DNA of 64,000 nt from Anagrus nilaparvatae. Its lineage: Eukaryota; Arthropoda; Insecta; Hymenoptera; Mymaridae. Location of the stretch: positions 1,515,501 through 1,579,500 of the forward strand of contig JAKSXM010000288.1 of NCBI GenBank assembly GCA_022575985.1, written 5' to 3'. The position numbers and the translations under genes are program-made. The notes under the pieces were generated by a model that saw only the letters and a program-made list of their open reading frames with translations, was not told the DNA's origin and did no database searches. Positions 50,361-61,533 of the stretch are shown here, one piece after another (the stretch's first letter is position 1; the number at the start of each line of letters is the position of its first letter).

Positions 50361-50539
50361 TTTTGTCAACGGGAGTTTAAAATTACAGTATCAGTGAAAA
50401 ATAATTATTAGTTTTTTATTCTCATCATAATATAATTTAATAGCAAATAAAGGAATTGTAAAAAATTTGCATTTTGTAGTTAAATTTGGTTATGAACTGG
50501 AAACCAAGTATTGCACAACCATTATTAATTGAAAACTAA

Positions 50540-50990
50540 ACTTTGACTTTATCAGTAACCATAGAATTACGTCAACTAAAAAAAAAAAAATATTAAATAA
50601 ATAAATAAATTAAAAAAAGAAAAAAACTGCCGAAACCCATGATTTATTGAAAAAAAAACGTTGAATTTTCCAGTAACCATAGAACCACTTTAAATAAAAA
50701 AAGAATAAAAAAGCCATTAATAAAAAAAATAAATAAAAAAAAAAAAAAAAATCTGCCGAAACCCATGATTAATTAAAAAAAAAATTTTCTTTTTCAGTAA
50801 CCATAGAACCACGTAAAATATAAAAAAAATAAAAAAAAACATTAAATAAATAAATAAATTAAAAAAAAAAAATCTGCCGAAACCTACGATTAATTAAAAA
50901 AAAAAAGGTTCCTTTTTCAGTAATCATACCACCTTAAATAAAAAACAAAAATAAGAAAAATATAAAATAAATAAAAAAAAAAAAAAAAAC
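50540..50990 (-). repeat. Tandem array carrying only the 3' end of tRNA-His
   Basis: Units of about 116-126 bases start at 50627, 50753 and 50874 with CTGCCGAAACC, which is the same 3' end of tRNA-His that begins at 50990 in the intact gene. Each is followed by ATGATTAATT-like bases, an A run, CAGTAACCATAGAACCAC and another A/T-rich run. A further partial unit without the tRNA piece precedes them. The tRNA body is absent from all of them. Confidence 0.75.
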
Positions 50991-51062
50991 TGCCGAAACC
51001 CGGATTCGAACCGGGGTTGCTACGGCCACAACGTAGAATCCTGACCACTAGATGATTTCGGC
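50991..51062 (-). tRNA. tRNA-His (GTG), copy 1
   Basis: The 72-base minus-strand sequence folds as a cloverleaf. The acceptor stem is GCCGAAA with TTTCGGC, then discriminator A; the D arm contains TAGTGGT; the anticodon stem is CTACG/CGTAG around loop TTGTGGC with anticodon GTG; the T arm is CCCGG-TTCGAAT-CCGGG. It is followed by a long T run on the minus strand (plus-strand A run 50974-50989), a strong RNA polymerase III terminator. The box A and box B internal promoters are intact. Confidence 0.95.
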
Positions 51063-51211
51063 TGTCGTACACGTTGTAGTTAATAATTTAAAAGTGTGTT
51101 TTATTTTACAAAAATTTATTATTCTATTAAAAATAAAATATTATTGCATAAAACGTATCATAAAAATAAGCAAAATATAAAATAAATAAATAAAAAAAAA
51201 AAAAAAAAAAT

Positions 51212-51283
51212 TGCCGAAACCCGGATTCGAACCGGGGTTGCTACGGCCACAACGTAGAATCCTGACCACTAGATGATTTCGGC
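51212..51283 (-). tRNA. tRNA-His (GTG), copy 2
   Basis: This copy looks identical to copy 1 over the 72 transcribed bases, with anticodon GTG and the same T-run terminator (plus-strand A run 51193-51210). It lies 221 bases away in the same orientation, and the flanks (ATCGTACACGTTGTAG, GCATAAAACGTAT) are also duplicated, so the pair arose by tandem duplication of a unit of about 220 bases. Confidence 0.95.
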
Positions 51284-51363
51284 TATCGTACACGTTGTAG
51301 CAAATAATTTAAAAGTATACTTTATTCTACAAAATCATAAAGTAAAATATTGCATAAAACGTA

Positions 51364-51963
51364 TTTATTCGTTAGTGAAAGTACTTTAGATAAGTTACTT
51401 TTATAATCCTCAACCCCTCCTCTGCTAATCTTACAAACGGAGCTCTAGAAATAAAATATAAATTTAATTTATGCACGCGTTATCTTTAAGAACGCTGCAA
51501 AATTTTTATTCAATTGAATAGTTCATTAAAAATTCATAAAAATCATTTTTTTTAACAATGTATGCGTAATCTTCTACTGTTACCGTATGGTATTCTGTAG
51601 TACTGTATTTTGAATTTTTCTCCAAATTCTGAGAAAAAAATTCTGGTTTCCGTAAACGGATATTTCCGGTTTTTTAACTCGCGATATCTTCATAGGGAAG
51701 AGTATTAGAAAAAGGCCTCAAGTTCAGGAGAGGGGGGGACACGTGAAAAAATTTTAAATTTTGGGCCTTATTATAATTTCAGTTCTAGGACTTTTTTCTA
51801 AAATTTTTCTAAAATATATCCTGAATCTAGTTTATGGAAACCGGAATTTTCCCCAGTGTAAATGAAATAAATTTATCATTAAAATGAATTACTTAAGTAG
51901 TCAAAAAGACGGCAGATCATAAAAGTAACTTAACTAAAGTACTTTCGCCAACGAATAAATAAG
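51364..51963. repeat. Inverted-repeat element next to the tRNA pair
   Basis: The left arm at 51364-51405 and right arm at 51918-51963 are reverse complements of about 42 bases, including TTCGTTAGTGAAAGTACTT. The 510-base middle has no open frame. It contains a CATAGGGAAGAGTA motif also seen near 27710 and 40590. It is a likely non-autonomous DNA element; the family is unclear. Confidence 0.6.
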
Positions 51964-52059
51964 CAATAATAGATTTTTTTATAGAATAAAATACACTTCA
52001 TAAATTATAAACTTCAACGTATACTACAGGCGAAAAATAGTTACTACAAAAAAAATAAA

Positions 52060-53980
52060 TAAAAAAAAAAGAGTTACTTTATTTTTTGATGTCAATAATT
52101 TTAAGAAAAAAAATTTTTATATTAAGTAACAGATCCGAGAAAATGAGTAAAACACGTAGTACTTACATAGAAAAAAATTTGATACTTCGTTGGTTATAAG
52201 GATTTTGATAGTTGGTGGCAAAAATTTTAAGACAAAAATTTTCAAAAACTCTGCCAAGTAATTGACAATAATAAAATTTTTTTTCCTCATTAGCAATAAT
52301 AAAATTTTCTTAATGGTCTATTTTACCTACTAAAAAAGATAATTTTAGATATTAGTACTTTTATAGAAAAAAATTAAGTACTACGTCCCAAAAAAAAAAA
52401 ATATTGTTGTTTTTTTTATTTTTTTATGCTTAAAATTTTGAGAAAAAAATTTAAAAAATATTGTTGTTTTTTTTATTTTTTTATGCTTAAAATTTTGAGA
52501 AAAAAATTTAAAAAAAATTGAGCATCAGATTCGAGATATCGAGTAAAAACCACATTTTCAGATGTTAGTTAATAATTAATTTTTAAAAAATTTTTTTTCT
52601 CTTTGGACGTAGTACTAAATTTATTGCTATGGGAGTACTAGTTTTAGAAATATCGTTTATAGTAATTTTTTGGATCTGATACTTAATTTTTTCAAAATTT
52701 TTTTCTCAAAATTTTCTGCATAAAGAAAATAAAAAAAACACTATTAATATTTTTATTTTTGGATGTACTACTTTATTTATTTCTATGAAAGTACTAATAT
52801 CTAGAATTATCATTTTTACTCGATATCTCCAATTTGATACGTAATTTTTCGAAAATTTTCTTAAAAACATTTTTACATGTTTTTTTGAAAAAAGACACTG
52901 CCACATATTTAAAGTAGGGGAGAATTTTTTAATTTCTCTCAGTTTGAGTTTTATTTTTATTCAAGTAAGTCAAATCTTGGGTTTAATTACATGGGTTATA
53001 TACGAATATTAAGTGTGATTTTCGTACTGATAAAGCTTGGTCAATCTTAAGAAAGCTGAAATAACCCATTTTTGCATAATATTTCGTAATTTTTACAATT
53101 TCAATTTTTATTTTTTAATTTTTTTTTATAATTTCCATTTTTTCTAAATTTTAAAACCAAAGTTTCAATAAAAAATTCATTTTGAAGAATAGCAAACTAC
53201 TGGGTACGTTAATTAAAAGAGATATAGATTACATCCACGTAACAAAAAAGTGAGTTTATAGTTATAAATCGAAAAGATTTATTATTGGTCCAACAAGGTC
53301 AAAAAAAAAATTTATTATAAATTTTATAATTGGAGGTAACAAATATTAAAATAAAAAAAATAAAAAAAACAGCAATATTTTTTTTTTGGGATGTAGTACT
53401 TAAATTTTTTGTATGAAAGTATTAATATCTAGAATTATCGTTTTTACTAGGTAAAATAGACCATTGAGAACATTTTTTTATTGGTAATGAGGAATCACAG
53501 TGCCAATTACTTTGCAGCATTTTTTGGAGGTAGTACCAAATTTTTTTTATTTGGAACTACTAATTTTAGGAAATATCATTTTTTAGTCAGTTTCTCAGAT
53601 TCGATATTTAATTTTTTGAAAATTTTTTTTTCATAATTTTTTGCATCAAAAAATAAAAAATACAAGATTATTTTTTTTTATTTTGATAGCAATACTTAGA
53701 TTTTTTCCCACAAAAGTTATATAGTTTTAAGAAATTCATTATTTCTTAGTTTACGTATTTTTTGTAATTAAATTTTTTCTTTCAAAAAATAAAAAAAAAA
53801 TCCATTTTTTTTTCTTTTTGTTGAAATAATGACTAAATTTTTGCCCGAGAGTTCTATTTTTAGTATATTTGGTGTCACTTTATTTCTCAGATACGATACA
53901 CAAAATGGTAAAAATTTTCAACTCATATGAATACTTGTCATTACTTGAAGAACCGCAATGTCAATAATTTAGCAGCGTTT
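52060..53980. repeat. Satellite-like AT-rich repeat, block 2
   Basis: Degenerate units of roughly 100-170 bases recur with GATACTTAATTTTTTC, AAAATTTTTTTCTCAAAATT and GTAGTACTTAnATTTTT; part is inverted at 52130-52520. A perfect short duplication (AAAAATATTGTTGTTTTTTT, near 52399 and 52456) lies inside. Minor open frames are by-products. Confidence 0.65.
52990..53330. repeat. Dispersed repeat, copy 2
   Basis: This is the partner of the repeat at 37918-38280, in the same orientation. Several small indels separate the copies, so they are old relative to the palindromic elements. It interrupts the satellite-like region around it. Confidence 0.7.
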
Positions 53981-54470
53981 TTTGAAAAGGCATTCAATTT
54001 TTATAGCTAATAGTTTTCTGTATAAAAATATTTTATTTTTACAATCAGCTAATTTGAACTTGAGTTTCTATTTTGTTCATATTTTATTTTTATAATCATG
54101 GCCATATTAACGATTTGCCTATAGGTGTACTAGAATTATGTTCTCATAAATGAATTTCTAAGTATGCTTTAATATTTCATGGACTCACCAAACTCTTTGT
54201 TAAAAACTTTTTTTATGCCAATAAAAACTATTAAATAAAAGTATAATGATTGTATTTATTATTTACATAGCAATTGTACAAAAAGATACAACTCACGATA
54301 ATTGTCATTGACGTAAACCCTTTACCAAGCAAACGTGAGCATTAGGGTGTTTCTTGTTTCCCAAACTGGCCACAGAACTTGATACTTCAAGTCTTAAAAC
54401 TATTATCTAAAAAAAACGCTGATACTTTTTAATCCTCTGAGATCTAATTTAGCTTTTACTTACATTCTAT
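53981..54470. other. Gene-free AT-rich stretch
   Basis: Nothing recognisable between the satellite-like block and the MITE at 54471. Confidence 0.55.
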
Positions 54471-54832
54471 TAATACGTAATGAATAAAAAAACTTAGGGG
54501 CTGGATGCTAAAGTCGTTGTATGGTCTATAGCAGGTGTATAAAAATTAAATATATTCCTATACATACTTGTTCAACTATCTGTATAGAAAAGTATAGATC
54601 ATATTGGTGTTGTATATAGTACATGTACACAGAATGCAACACAGATACCATTTGCATTGGCTTATGTCGTATACGCGTTTTTTATTTTTTGTATAAAAAT
54701 AACATAGGTTAAGTTTATAGGACATTAATAATATTATAAAAATTAAGTATTAGCTTACGCGTTCAAGCTATAGACCATACAAAGACTTTAGCATCCAGCC
54801 CCTAAGTTTTTTTATTCATTACATATTATTAT
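54471..54832. mobile_element. MITE with about 60-bp inverted ends
   Basis: Left and right ends share CTTAGGGGCTGGATGCTAAA, then GTCGTTGTATGGTCTATAGC on the left with one mismatch on the right, plus the flanking TAATACGTAATGAATAAAAA part. The interior is about 240 bases, non-coding. Confidence 0.8.
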
Positions 54833-55228
54833 TTAATTTTCATGACAAGTTATATATATTTTCTTTATAAAAATAATAAAAACTTATAAAATTCACTAAG
54901 CAATAATCAAGGAAATTATGTTTCAAGAACTTTTAAAAAAGTTTATTCTATTTTTTTTATAAATAACATAAGTACAATAATTTATAAATATATAATAATA
55001 AGTTTTAAAAAGAAATAAGTTAATAATTAAATATTTTTGTCATGGATGTATGATATGACAGACTATACACACTATTATGAATTTAAATCAATACTTTTTT
55101 TATTATTTTTTTCTAACTAATGTTGAACTAATTAGCTATGTTTTAACCCAAAAATTGTCATATTTTGTTTAAATAGAACATTTGCTTTTCGGATTAATTC
55201 TAAATTTAAAGTATTTTGAAAGTATAGG

Positions 55229-57101
55229 ACGCATTATTTTTTTTTTACTACTTAACTTGGACAAAAAACCGAAAAAAAAAATTTGAAGGGACATCGATAT
55301 GACCCGTGTTTTCGGGTAGTTTGAACCTTCAGAAAACCGAAAAAAATCGTGAACAAGAAATCGGCGATAGGTGCCAAAAAGATTTTTTCACTTTTATGTC
55401 AGAAACCGTGTTTTTCGTATCTGAGCTACCCCAAATTTTTAAGATAACTTTTTAGGTAAATAAAAATTAAAAAAAAAGATAAAAAAATCTGATTGCCAGG
55501 GAAAAACCACTCCAGAAGAAAAAAAAACTTATCTTTTTACGATGAAATTTAGCCAAGTTATCGACAATTTAAGATTTTGTTCAAATTCGTCTTAAAAAAG
55601 ATTAAAATTTTATTGAAAAAAGCCTATTTCTGAACTTTAAACATGCATTGCTCGCTTGATTTTCATCGTAAAATAATAATTTTTTTTTTTTAAATCGAAT
55701 AATTTTTCCCTGGCAATTCATTTCTTTAAGAAAGAAATCATTTTTATTGACCAAATTTCAATTTTTAGGTCAAAAGCCTTTGAAAACTGTAAGTAGCAAG
55801 ATTTACTTAAGACAGTTTTTGACCTAAAAATTGATATTTGGTCAATAAAAATGATTTTTTTTCTTAAATAAATGAATTGCCAGGAAAAAATTAATCAATT
55901 TAAAAAAAAAAATTATTATTTTACGATGAAAATCAAGTGAGTAATCAGGGGCGGCTCTAGATTTTGCGGGGCCCTAGGCGAGATCACCGCGGGGCCCTTT
56001 TAAGGCCAGTGAAATTGATAATTTTTAAACATTGTAAAAAAAAAATCTTAAACAATACTTACAAGGGGAGACTAGAACATTTGGGTCTAAAACTATGGTT
56101 GACTTAATAGGTTGAAAAAAAATCCAAGGTATGCCCTCCATTTATTACCCCGCGTCTTCTGGGCTTAGAAATGCAGAGCTTATAGTGTTATAAAATAGGT
56201 TTTTTTTCGAAATCTTCCATATAACGCTGTAACCTCGAAAATTAACAAAAATACTTTCGGTTGGTCTCATTTTTGTCGTATAAGAACCACTTTTCAATCC
56301 CCATCAGCTGCAATTTTCCATCACCGATTTTTTAATCGCTATAATCAATAAACCAAATACCCTCTTTTGGCCCTAAATGACCAATTTTTAAATTGCTGCC
56401 CAAATAGTAATTTTTAATGAAAATGAGTTTTACTGGTCTAAAAAATTTTGTACAAGTTTCAAATTTCCAAAAATTCTTTACTTTTCTTTTTAGCTTTAGA
56501 TGTTTCCGAAATTTGACTCCACACAAAGTTAGTGATAAAATATCATTTCAAAAAAAATAAATTTACTTAATATATACTTTTATAAATATGTAAAATAAAC
56601 TTAATTAATATTTTGAATGTAACCAACCGATTGAAAAAGGATTTAAAAAGTATCAAATTTTTCGTTCTTACTGGAGATCATTCATGTACTGGTACCTGTG
56701 AGTAATGCATGTTTAAAGTTCAAAAACAGGCTTTTTTCAATAAAATTTCAATCTTTTTTGAGACGAATTTGAGCAAAATCTTAAATTGACGATAACTTGG
56801 CTAAATTTCATCGTAAAAAGATAAGTTTTTTTTTCTTCTGGAGTGGTTTTTCCCTGGCAATCAGATTTTTTTATCTATTTTTTAAAATTTTATTTACGTA
56901 AAAAGTTATTTTGAAAATTTGGAGTAGCTCAGATACAAAAAACACGGTTTCTGACATAAAAGTGAAAAAATCTTTTTGATTTTTTTCGGTTTTCTGAAGG
57001 TTCAAACTACCCGAAAACACGGGTCATATCGATGTCCCTTCAATTTTTTTTTTTTCAGTTTTTTGTCCAAGTTAAGTAGTAAAAAAAAAATATTGCGTCA
57101 T
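55229..57101. mobile_element. Composite fold-back element, 1.9 kb
   Basis: Outer arms 55229-55660 and 56698-57101 are reverse complements (shared ACATCGATATGACCCGTGTT, GGTTCAAACTACCCG, AAGTTATCGACAATTTAAGA or their inverses). Inside is a second palindrome at 55658-55942, then a GC-rich stretch GGGGCGGCTCTAGATTTTGC at 55945 that looks like a hAT-type terminus, then a copy of a repeat shared with 4038-4640. No transposase is visible. Confidence 0.75.
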
Positions 57102-57142
57102 AGATTTAAATAATTAGAATTTTCCCAGTTTAAAAAACCAGT

Positions 57143-57664
57143 TTAAGGTGGCTCAAGGTTTTAGGTCCGTATATTTTAGGGTGACATCAGAGGGGAGCAT
57201 AACTAATTAATTAAATTTTATTATTTATTTTATAGATATGTGAATATTTAGAAGTTATTATTAATAATAATGCATTTTCTTATATAATGAGTGCTGTGTA
57301 AACAAAATTTTTAAAATACAAAACATTTTATTGAAAGGGGCCTGCGACTAAAATTATGTATTTATAATTTGATCGGCAACTATTGTATTTTTTTTCTTGG
57401 AAAAGTTTCTATTTTTGTTATAAAACACGTGTGTACAATTTTATTTAAAAAGATTCGTTATTGAATTAGTACGAAGTAAAACAATATCAACTCCCATAAG
57501 AACGCATGCTAAATTTAGCAATTTTCAGTTAACTATTTCTTTCTTATTTTATCGGCAACCTATGTATTGTTTGGGCTCAATGAGTTTGTTTTTTAATTAT
57601 CTTCATTTCCAGTAAATTTTAGTTCATATTATTCGTTTTTTATAAATTGCGTGAGCCACCTTAA
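57143..57664. mobile_element. piggyBac-like MITE (TTAA target)
   Basis: TTAA at 57143-57146 is followed by GGTGGCTCAA, and GTGAGCCACC is followed by TTAA at 57661-57664. A TTAA target duplication with a short inverted repeat starting GG is the piggyBac signature. The 514-base interior has no transposase. It lies just downstream of the odorant receptor stop codon. Confidence 0.7.
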
Positions 57665-57823
57665 AAACTTTTTATTTTACTAATTTATAATTCAATAATT
57701 AAAGATTTAGTTAATTAAAGGAAAAGAGATTTATAATTTTAATAAGCAAAAACAATTTTTTAGCTTAAATGGACATAGGTAATCATCACTTGAAGTTGTA
57801 TTTAATTTTTTTACTGTTTTATA

Positions 57824-60635
57824 CTATGATGCTGTACTTTTTAAAGTATTGAAAGCGGAGTACGAGACTTTCAAGACCTATAAAAATTAAATTTTAGCTT
57901 TGAATAAGATGTATTCTGTTTTTTATTAACTTGCTTACTTTTACTGATGATTCATTATTGAATATTATTAATGGTCCACATTTTATTATTATAGGCCTAA
58001 ATGATCTGGTCATCATAATTAATATGGTCTTCCTAGATTGCAAAGTTAGAGATAGCCAATCCATAAAGTATAAATCCGTAGAGATTTCTTCACTCTAAAA
58101 AGATTGCATTAGAAAAATTGAGTCTGCTTTGTAATTTATCTTGTATTTTTACCAAGATGATTTGTATTTTTACATCTTAATTAATTTTTACTACTGTCAT
58201 GTTTGCCTTACAGCTGAAAAAAAGCACTATCCAGTTTTTGTTAACATTTTTTTAAAATATAATTATTTTGAAAAAAGGACAATCTAAAAAAACAAGGTAG
58301 TGTTTTCTTTAGCCGTACGGCAGATTTTTATTAAATAATTTTTATTTGTTTGAACACTTTCACAAGTATACTATGCAGTAAAATGATTTTACAAAATTAA
58401 GCATTAATAACTTTTCTCATTAACGCCTAATCGACCATTCTTAGACGGGAAAATTTCTATCTAAAAAAATGAATATTTTGGGTTTAAAATTTCTTCTGGT
58501 TGATAATTTAATTCGCTATTTCAATTTATAAAGTCAGTTTTTACCTATAACCCCTAAAAATGCAATATCAACTCCTAATATAGAGTTAATTCGGAAATAT
58601 TTATCTGTCCAAGAATGGTCGATTAGGTGTTACAGGCGTCCCTCCTTACAAGGTAGGTGCCGTGTATACGGATACCAAGGTTTCATGGGAATCAGGGGGT
58701 TAGGTTCCAGATACTCCTTCTTTCCAGGGTCAAAAATAATTTTTGGATGATTTTATACTTTTATTTTATCTGAATAATTTATTCGATAAATTGAGCTAAC
58801 AATTGTTTGGATATTTCGCCTCTGGCTAAATAGTGTGAGGCTCGTCAGTGCGTACACTATTTAGCCTTTTCGTAGATACCCATTTTTGTGTACTTATTTT
58901 TTAGTGTAATATTAAGTGATACATGTCTGTTTAATTTACATAAGTGAGCAAACTGGCCCAAGGTCGAAGTACTATGACGAATTTTCTTCTTTGTTGTCTC
59001 TTATGGTTCGTACAGAAGACTCATTGATTTTGAATTTCCGCGCAAAGGCTGCAGCTCTCTCTCCGGATTCGAGCAAATTGAGAATTTTCAGCTTCACACC
59101 ATAATATCCGAGACATTCCTTGCTTTATTATTTGGAGAATTTTTCGATTTGGGAGCCATAATTTATTAAGAAATACTTATAATCATTTTGCTTGTCTGAG
59201 AGATATTATACTTTAATAATTTTTAATAATTATACTTTAATAATTTTGCTTGTCTGAGAGATAGCGATGTTTAATAAATGAGGTTAATTGATTATGTTAC
59301 GAAACAATAAAAAAAGACAATCAGGAAAACTTTTCGTTTCGAATTTCCAAAAGAACCCGCGTATACGTATAGGGAAACACCGCGCATAAAGAGGGATGGG
59401 AGATAACCCGCGTATATGGAAACTGCGTATAAGGAGGTACGCCTGTAATTGATTATGCAAAGTTAAATTAACAAGCGAATAAATTAAATTAATTATTTTT
59501 ACCATTTCTTTTACTTTGTCAGAAGGTATGCAAAAAACAAATAATTCATAAACCAAAGCAACAAAAAATAAAATTGAATAAGTTTTTTCCATTGAACTCA
59601 TTATTTGAGTGGATAATTGGAAAACATTCAAACTGATTATAATAGCACTAGAGACGAATTGTACTCCCAAAATTTCTCTAAATGTCTTATTTACATCATC
59701 CGCAAAACTAAAAAGATATAAAAGATATAAAAACAAATTTTCATTTTGACAATGCATTCTAAATAAGTTAAAGTATAAGTCAAAATGTTTTTTTATTCTA
59801 AAATTTTTACTCACTCTAAGATTTTTTGATGGTGCTGAATAATTTTGGAAAAAATCCTTTTCTCAGCATTTTCTTTACATTCTCTTGGATGTTCCTTTAA
59901 ATATAAATTAACTGCATCTGGCAATTCTTTCATTCTAATAGATAATAACTCTAACTGTTGATATATTCGTAAAATGAAACCAAAAAGTAAAATACAAAAT
60001 CCAGACGCCCAAGTTATATTCATTTCTAGAACTATGACTCCATAACAATAAAATAACCAATAATTTTTTTTTGTGATTTCACAAAAGAAGTAATTGCTTA
60101 TTGGTAGCTCAAATTCGTTAGACGAAAAAAATGGCGCAATAGTTAATAAATGGCAAGTAATGTTCACAGATATAATAGTGAATATTAGGAAATATCTATT
60201 AAAAAAAACTTGATTTAAAATCCTACCAAAAATAAATTTTGAGAATTAGGAAATATATTACCTTGTTAATTTTTCTATATTCTTTTCCTTCTGTTTTTCA
60301 TAATCATTAGAGCATTTAAATTCATCCGACGTAAAATAATTAGTCAAATTAATTATTTTATCTCTTTTATAATTGACGAACAAGAATTTCAAAAACTCTA
60401 AGACCGTTATTGGCATCATATGTAATGTTTGATAATATTTTTCAGATTCTTTATTAATTAAGACCTTTTTAATTACCGTGTAAATCATACAAATCACAAA
60501 CGCAAAATGCAATATACCCAAAACATATTGATAGATTCTATACAGTATTTTTTTTATTTTTAACGATTTATAATTAGGGGGCATAAACATCCCTCCTAAT
60601 GATAAAAATGTAAATAACTCTTTAAGAATTATCAT
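57824..60635 (-). CDS. Odorant receptor, 7tm_6 family (5 exons, 389 aa)
   Basis: Exons: 60635-60262, 60195-59815, 59707-59503, 58094-57939 and 57877-57824. All introns are GT-AG and phases match. The 389-residue length is normal for insect odorant receptors. Hydrophobic segments lie near residues 34-56, 72-91, 126-148, 168-200, 262-285, 293-312 and 351-370, giving the seven-pass, inside-N-terminus topology of the family. Family signatures are FADDVNKTF, YELFVFCIPSDKVKEM, the MDWLSLTLQSRKTILIMMTR stretch, and the short last exon VLKVSYSAFNTLKS. Such receptors form ligand-gated cation channels with the co-receptor Orco in olfactory neuron dendrites; the ligand cannot be told. Intron 3 (1.4 kb) is swollen by a MITE and a Tigger element. 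No stop or frameshift is seen, so it looks functional. A continuous frame running past the exon 3 donor reads into the Tigger end and is not the real C-terminus. Confidence 0.9.
58421..58632. mobile_element. 212-bp TA-flanked MITE abutting the Tigger element
   Basis: Inverted ends ACGCCTAATCGACCATTCTT and, inverted, ACACCTAATCGACCATTCTT are flanked by TA (58421-58422 and 58631-58632). There is no coding frame. The right TA is at the same time the left target site of the Tigger insertion, so the Tigger copy landed exactly at the MITE border. Confidence 0.75.
58633..59445 (-). mobile_element. Internally deleted Tigger/pogo element in the receptor intron
   Basis: Terminal inverted repeats start CAGGCGTCCCTCCTTA on the left and, inverted, CAGGCGTACCTCCTTATACG on the right, resembling Tigger ends, and the element is flanked by TA on both sides (58631-58632 and 59446-59447). 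At 813 bases it keeps only the transposase N-terminus. It is non-autonomous and sits wholly within intron 3 of the odorant receptor, 57 bases from the exon 3 donor. Confidence 0.85.
58950..59160 (-). pseudogene. Tigger transposase N-terminal fragment
   Basis: The minus strand reads MAPKSKNSPNNKARNVSDIM, then after a one- or two-base frameshift VKLKILNLLESGERAAAFAR followed by KFKINESSVRTIRDNKEEN, a stop and YFDLGP. This matches the helix-turn-helix DNA-binding start of Tigger/pogo transposases (LESGE...ARKF..NESTVR.IR.NK). The DDE catalytic core is deleted, and the fragment has a frameshift and a stop, so it is dead. Confidence 0.8.
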
Positions 60636-61162
60636 TTTGTCAAATAATTTTTTTTACTGTTGCATATTAAATCGCAAGCACTATAAACCTATTATAAGAC
60701 TCTAACAGCATAATTATAGTCTAAACTTGCAATAAAATAACCGTTTCTACTTTGATAAAACTTTTAAGACTGACGTGTAAAGAAATTAATGCTTTTATTT
60801 AATTTATTTTTTATTCATTTACGCTTCTGCGTAAACTCGAATTTTCTATGTTAAATTTATATTATTCATATAGAGGCTTAAAAAATGCTAAGCAGGGTGA
60901 ATAGTATACTATCAAATGAGGATTTGACCTTATAGCATAATTGTTAAAAAAAATATTAATTTTTTAATTTAGGATAACGACAATTAAAAAGCAATTAAAT
61001 ATATTAAATTACTTATTTTACTTTTAAAAAAGTATAATATTTTATGGGATAGACATTGTATTATATTTTCCTTGCGAATTTTCTGTTAAATTTTTTTAGA
61101 ATACTTTTTCAAATTAGTCTAAAGAATTTATTGTCATCTTGGATTAGCTTGGGATTTTTAAG
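60636..61162. other. Upstream region of the odorant receptor
   Basis: AT-rich, with no clear TATA box assignable. It contains the palindrome ATAGTATACTAT near 60903, also found twice near 5968-6015. No gene is seen. Confidence 0.5.
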
Positions 61163-61505
61163 ATTTTTTTATATGTTAGACATCTCAAATTTACATTACA
61201 CCTTTTGTTGCTTTTTTTTCTATCCCTGTTGGATCTGTAAGGCAATAGTTAAATTGTGCATTGTGAATATTATCAAAATGCTAAACTTTGCATATTCTAG
61301 AAGGCTGTATTGTTTTTTATCATTCATTTCTTGCTAAATTGAGCAGACCCTAATCAGCATATTGAATTTTTTATTCTGTCCATTCAATAGCAAAAGAAGA
61401 AATTATTTTTTTAAATGAAAATATTGCCTTGCAGATCCGGCAGGGATAGAAAAAAAAGCAACAAAAAGGTGTAATGTAAATTTTAGATGTCTAACATATA
61501 AAAAA
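61163..61505. repeat. Inverted repeat with 86-bp arms
   Basis: The left arm 61163-61250 (with TGTTGCTTTTTTTTCTATCC) and right arm 61420-61505 are reverse complements with a few mismatches, separated by about 170 bases. An overlapping plus-strand open frame (61056-61337) is hydrophobic and Phe/Leu-rich and has no recognisable family. This is a likely MITE remnant. Confidence 0.6.
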
Positions 61506-61533
61506 TTTAATTAATTATTGATTAACTAAAGTA

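Noticed and set aside
50540..51300. CRISPR-like array because of regularly spaced repeats
   Set aside because: Units of about 120 bases are duplicated whole, spacers are not unique, and the context is a eukaryotic tRNA locus.
59284..59502. C-terminal 70 codons of the continuous frame after the odorant receptor exon 3
   Set aside because: The frame runs through a GTAAAAATAATT donor and into the Tigger end; the family C-terminus is instead coded by exons at 58094-57939 and 57877-57824.
61056..61337. 93-codon hydrophobic plus-strand frame as a membrane protein
   Set aside because: Phe/Leu-rich translation is expected from T-rich DNA and the region is one arm of an inverted repeat.
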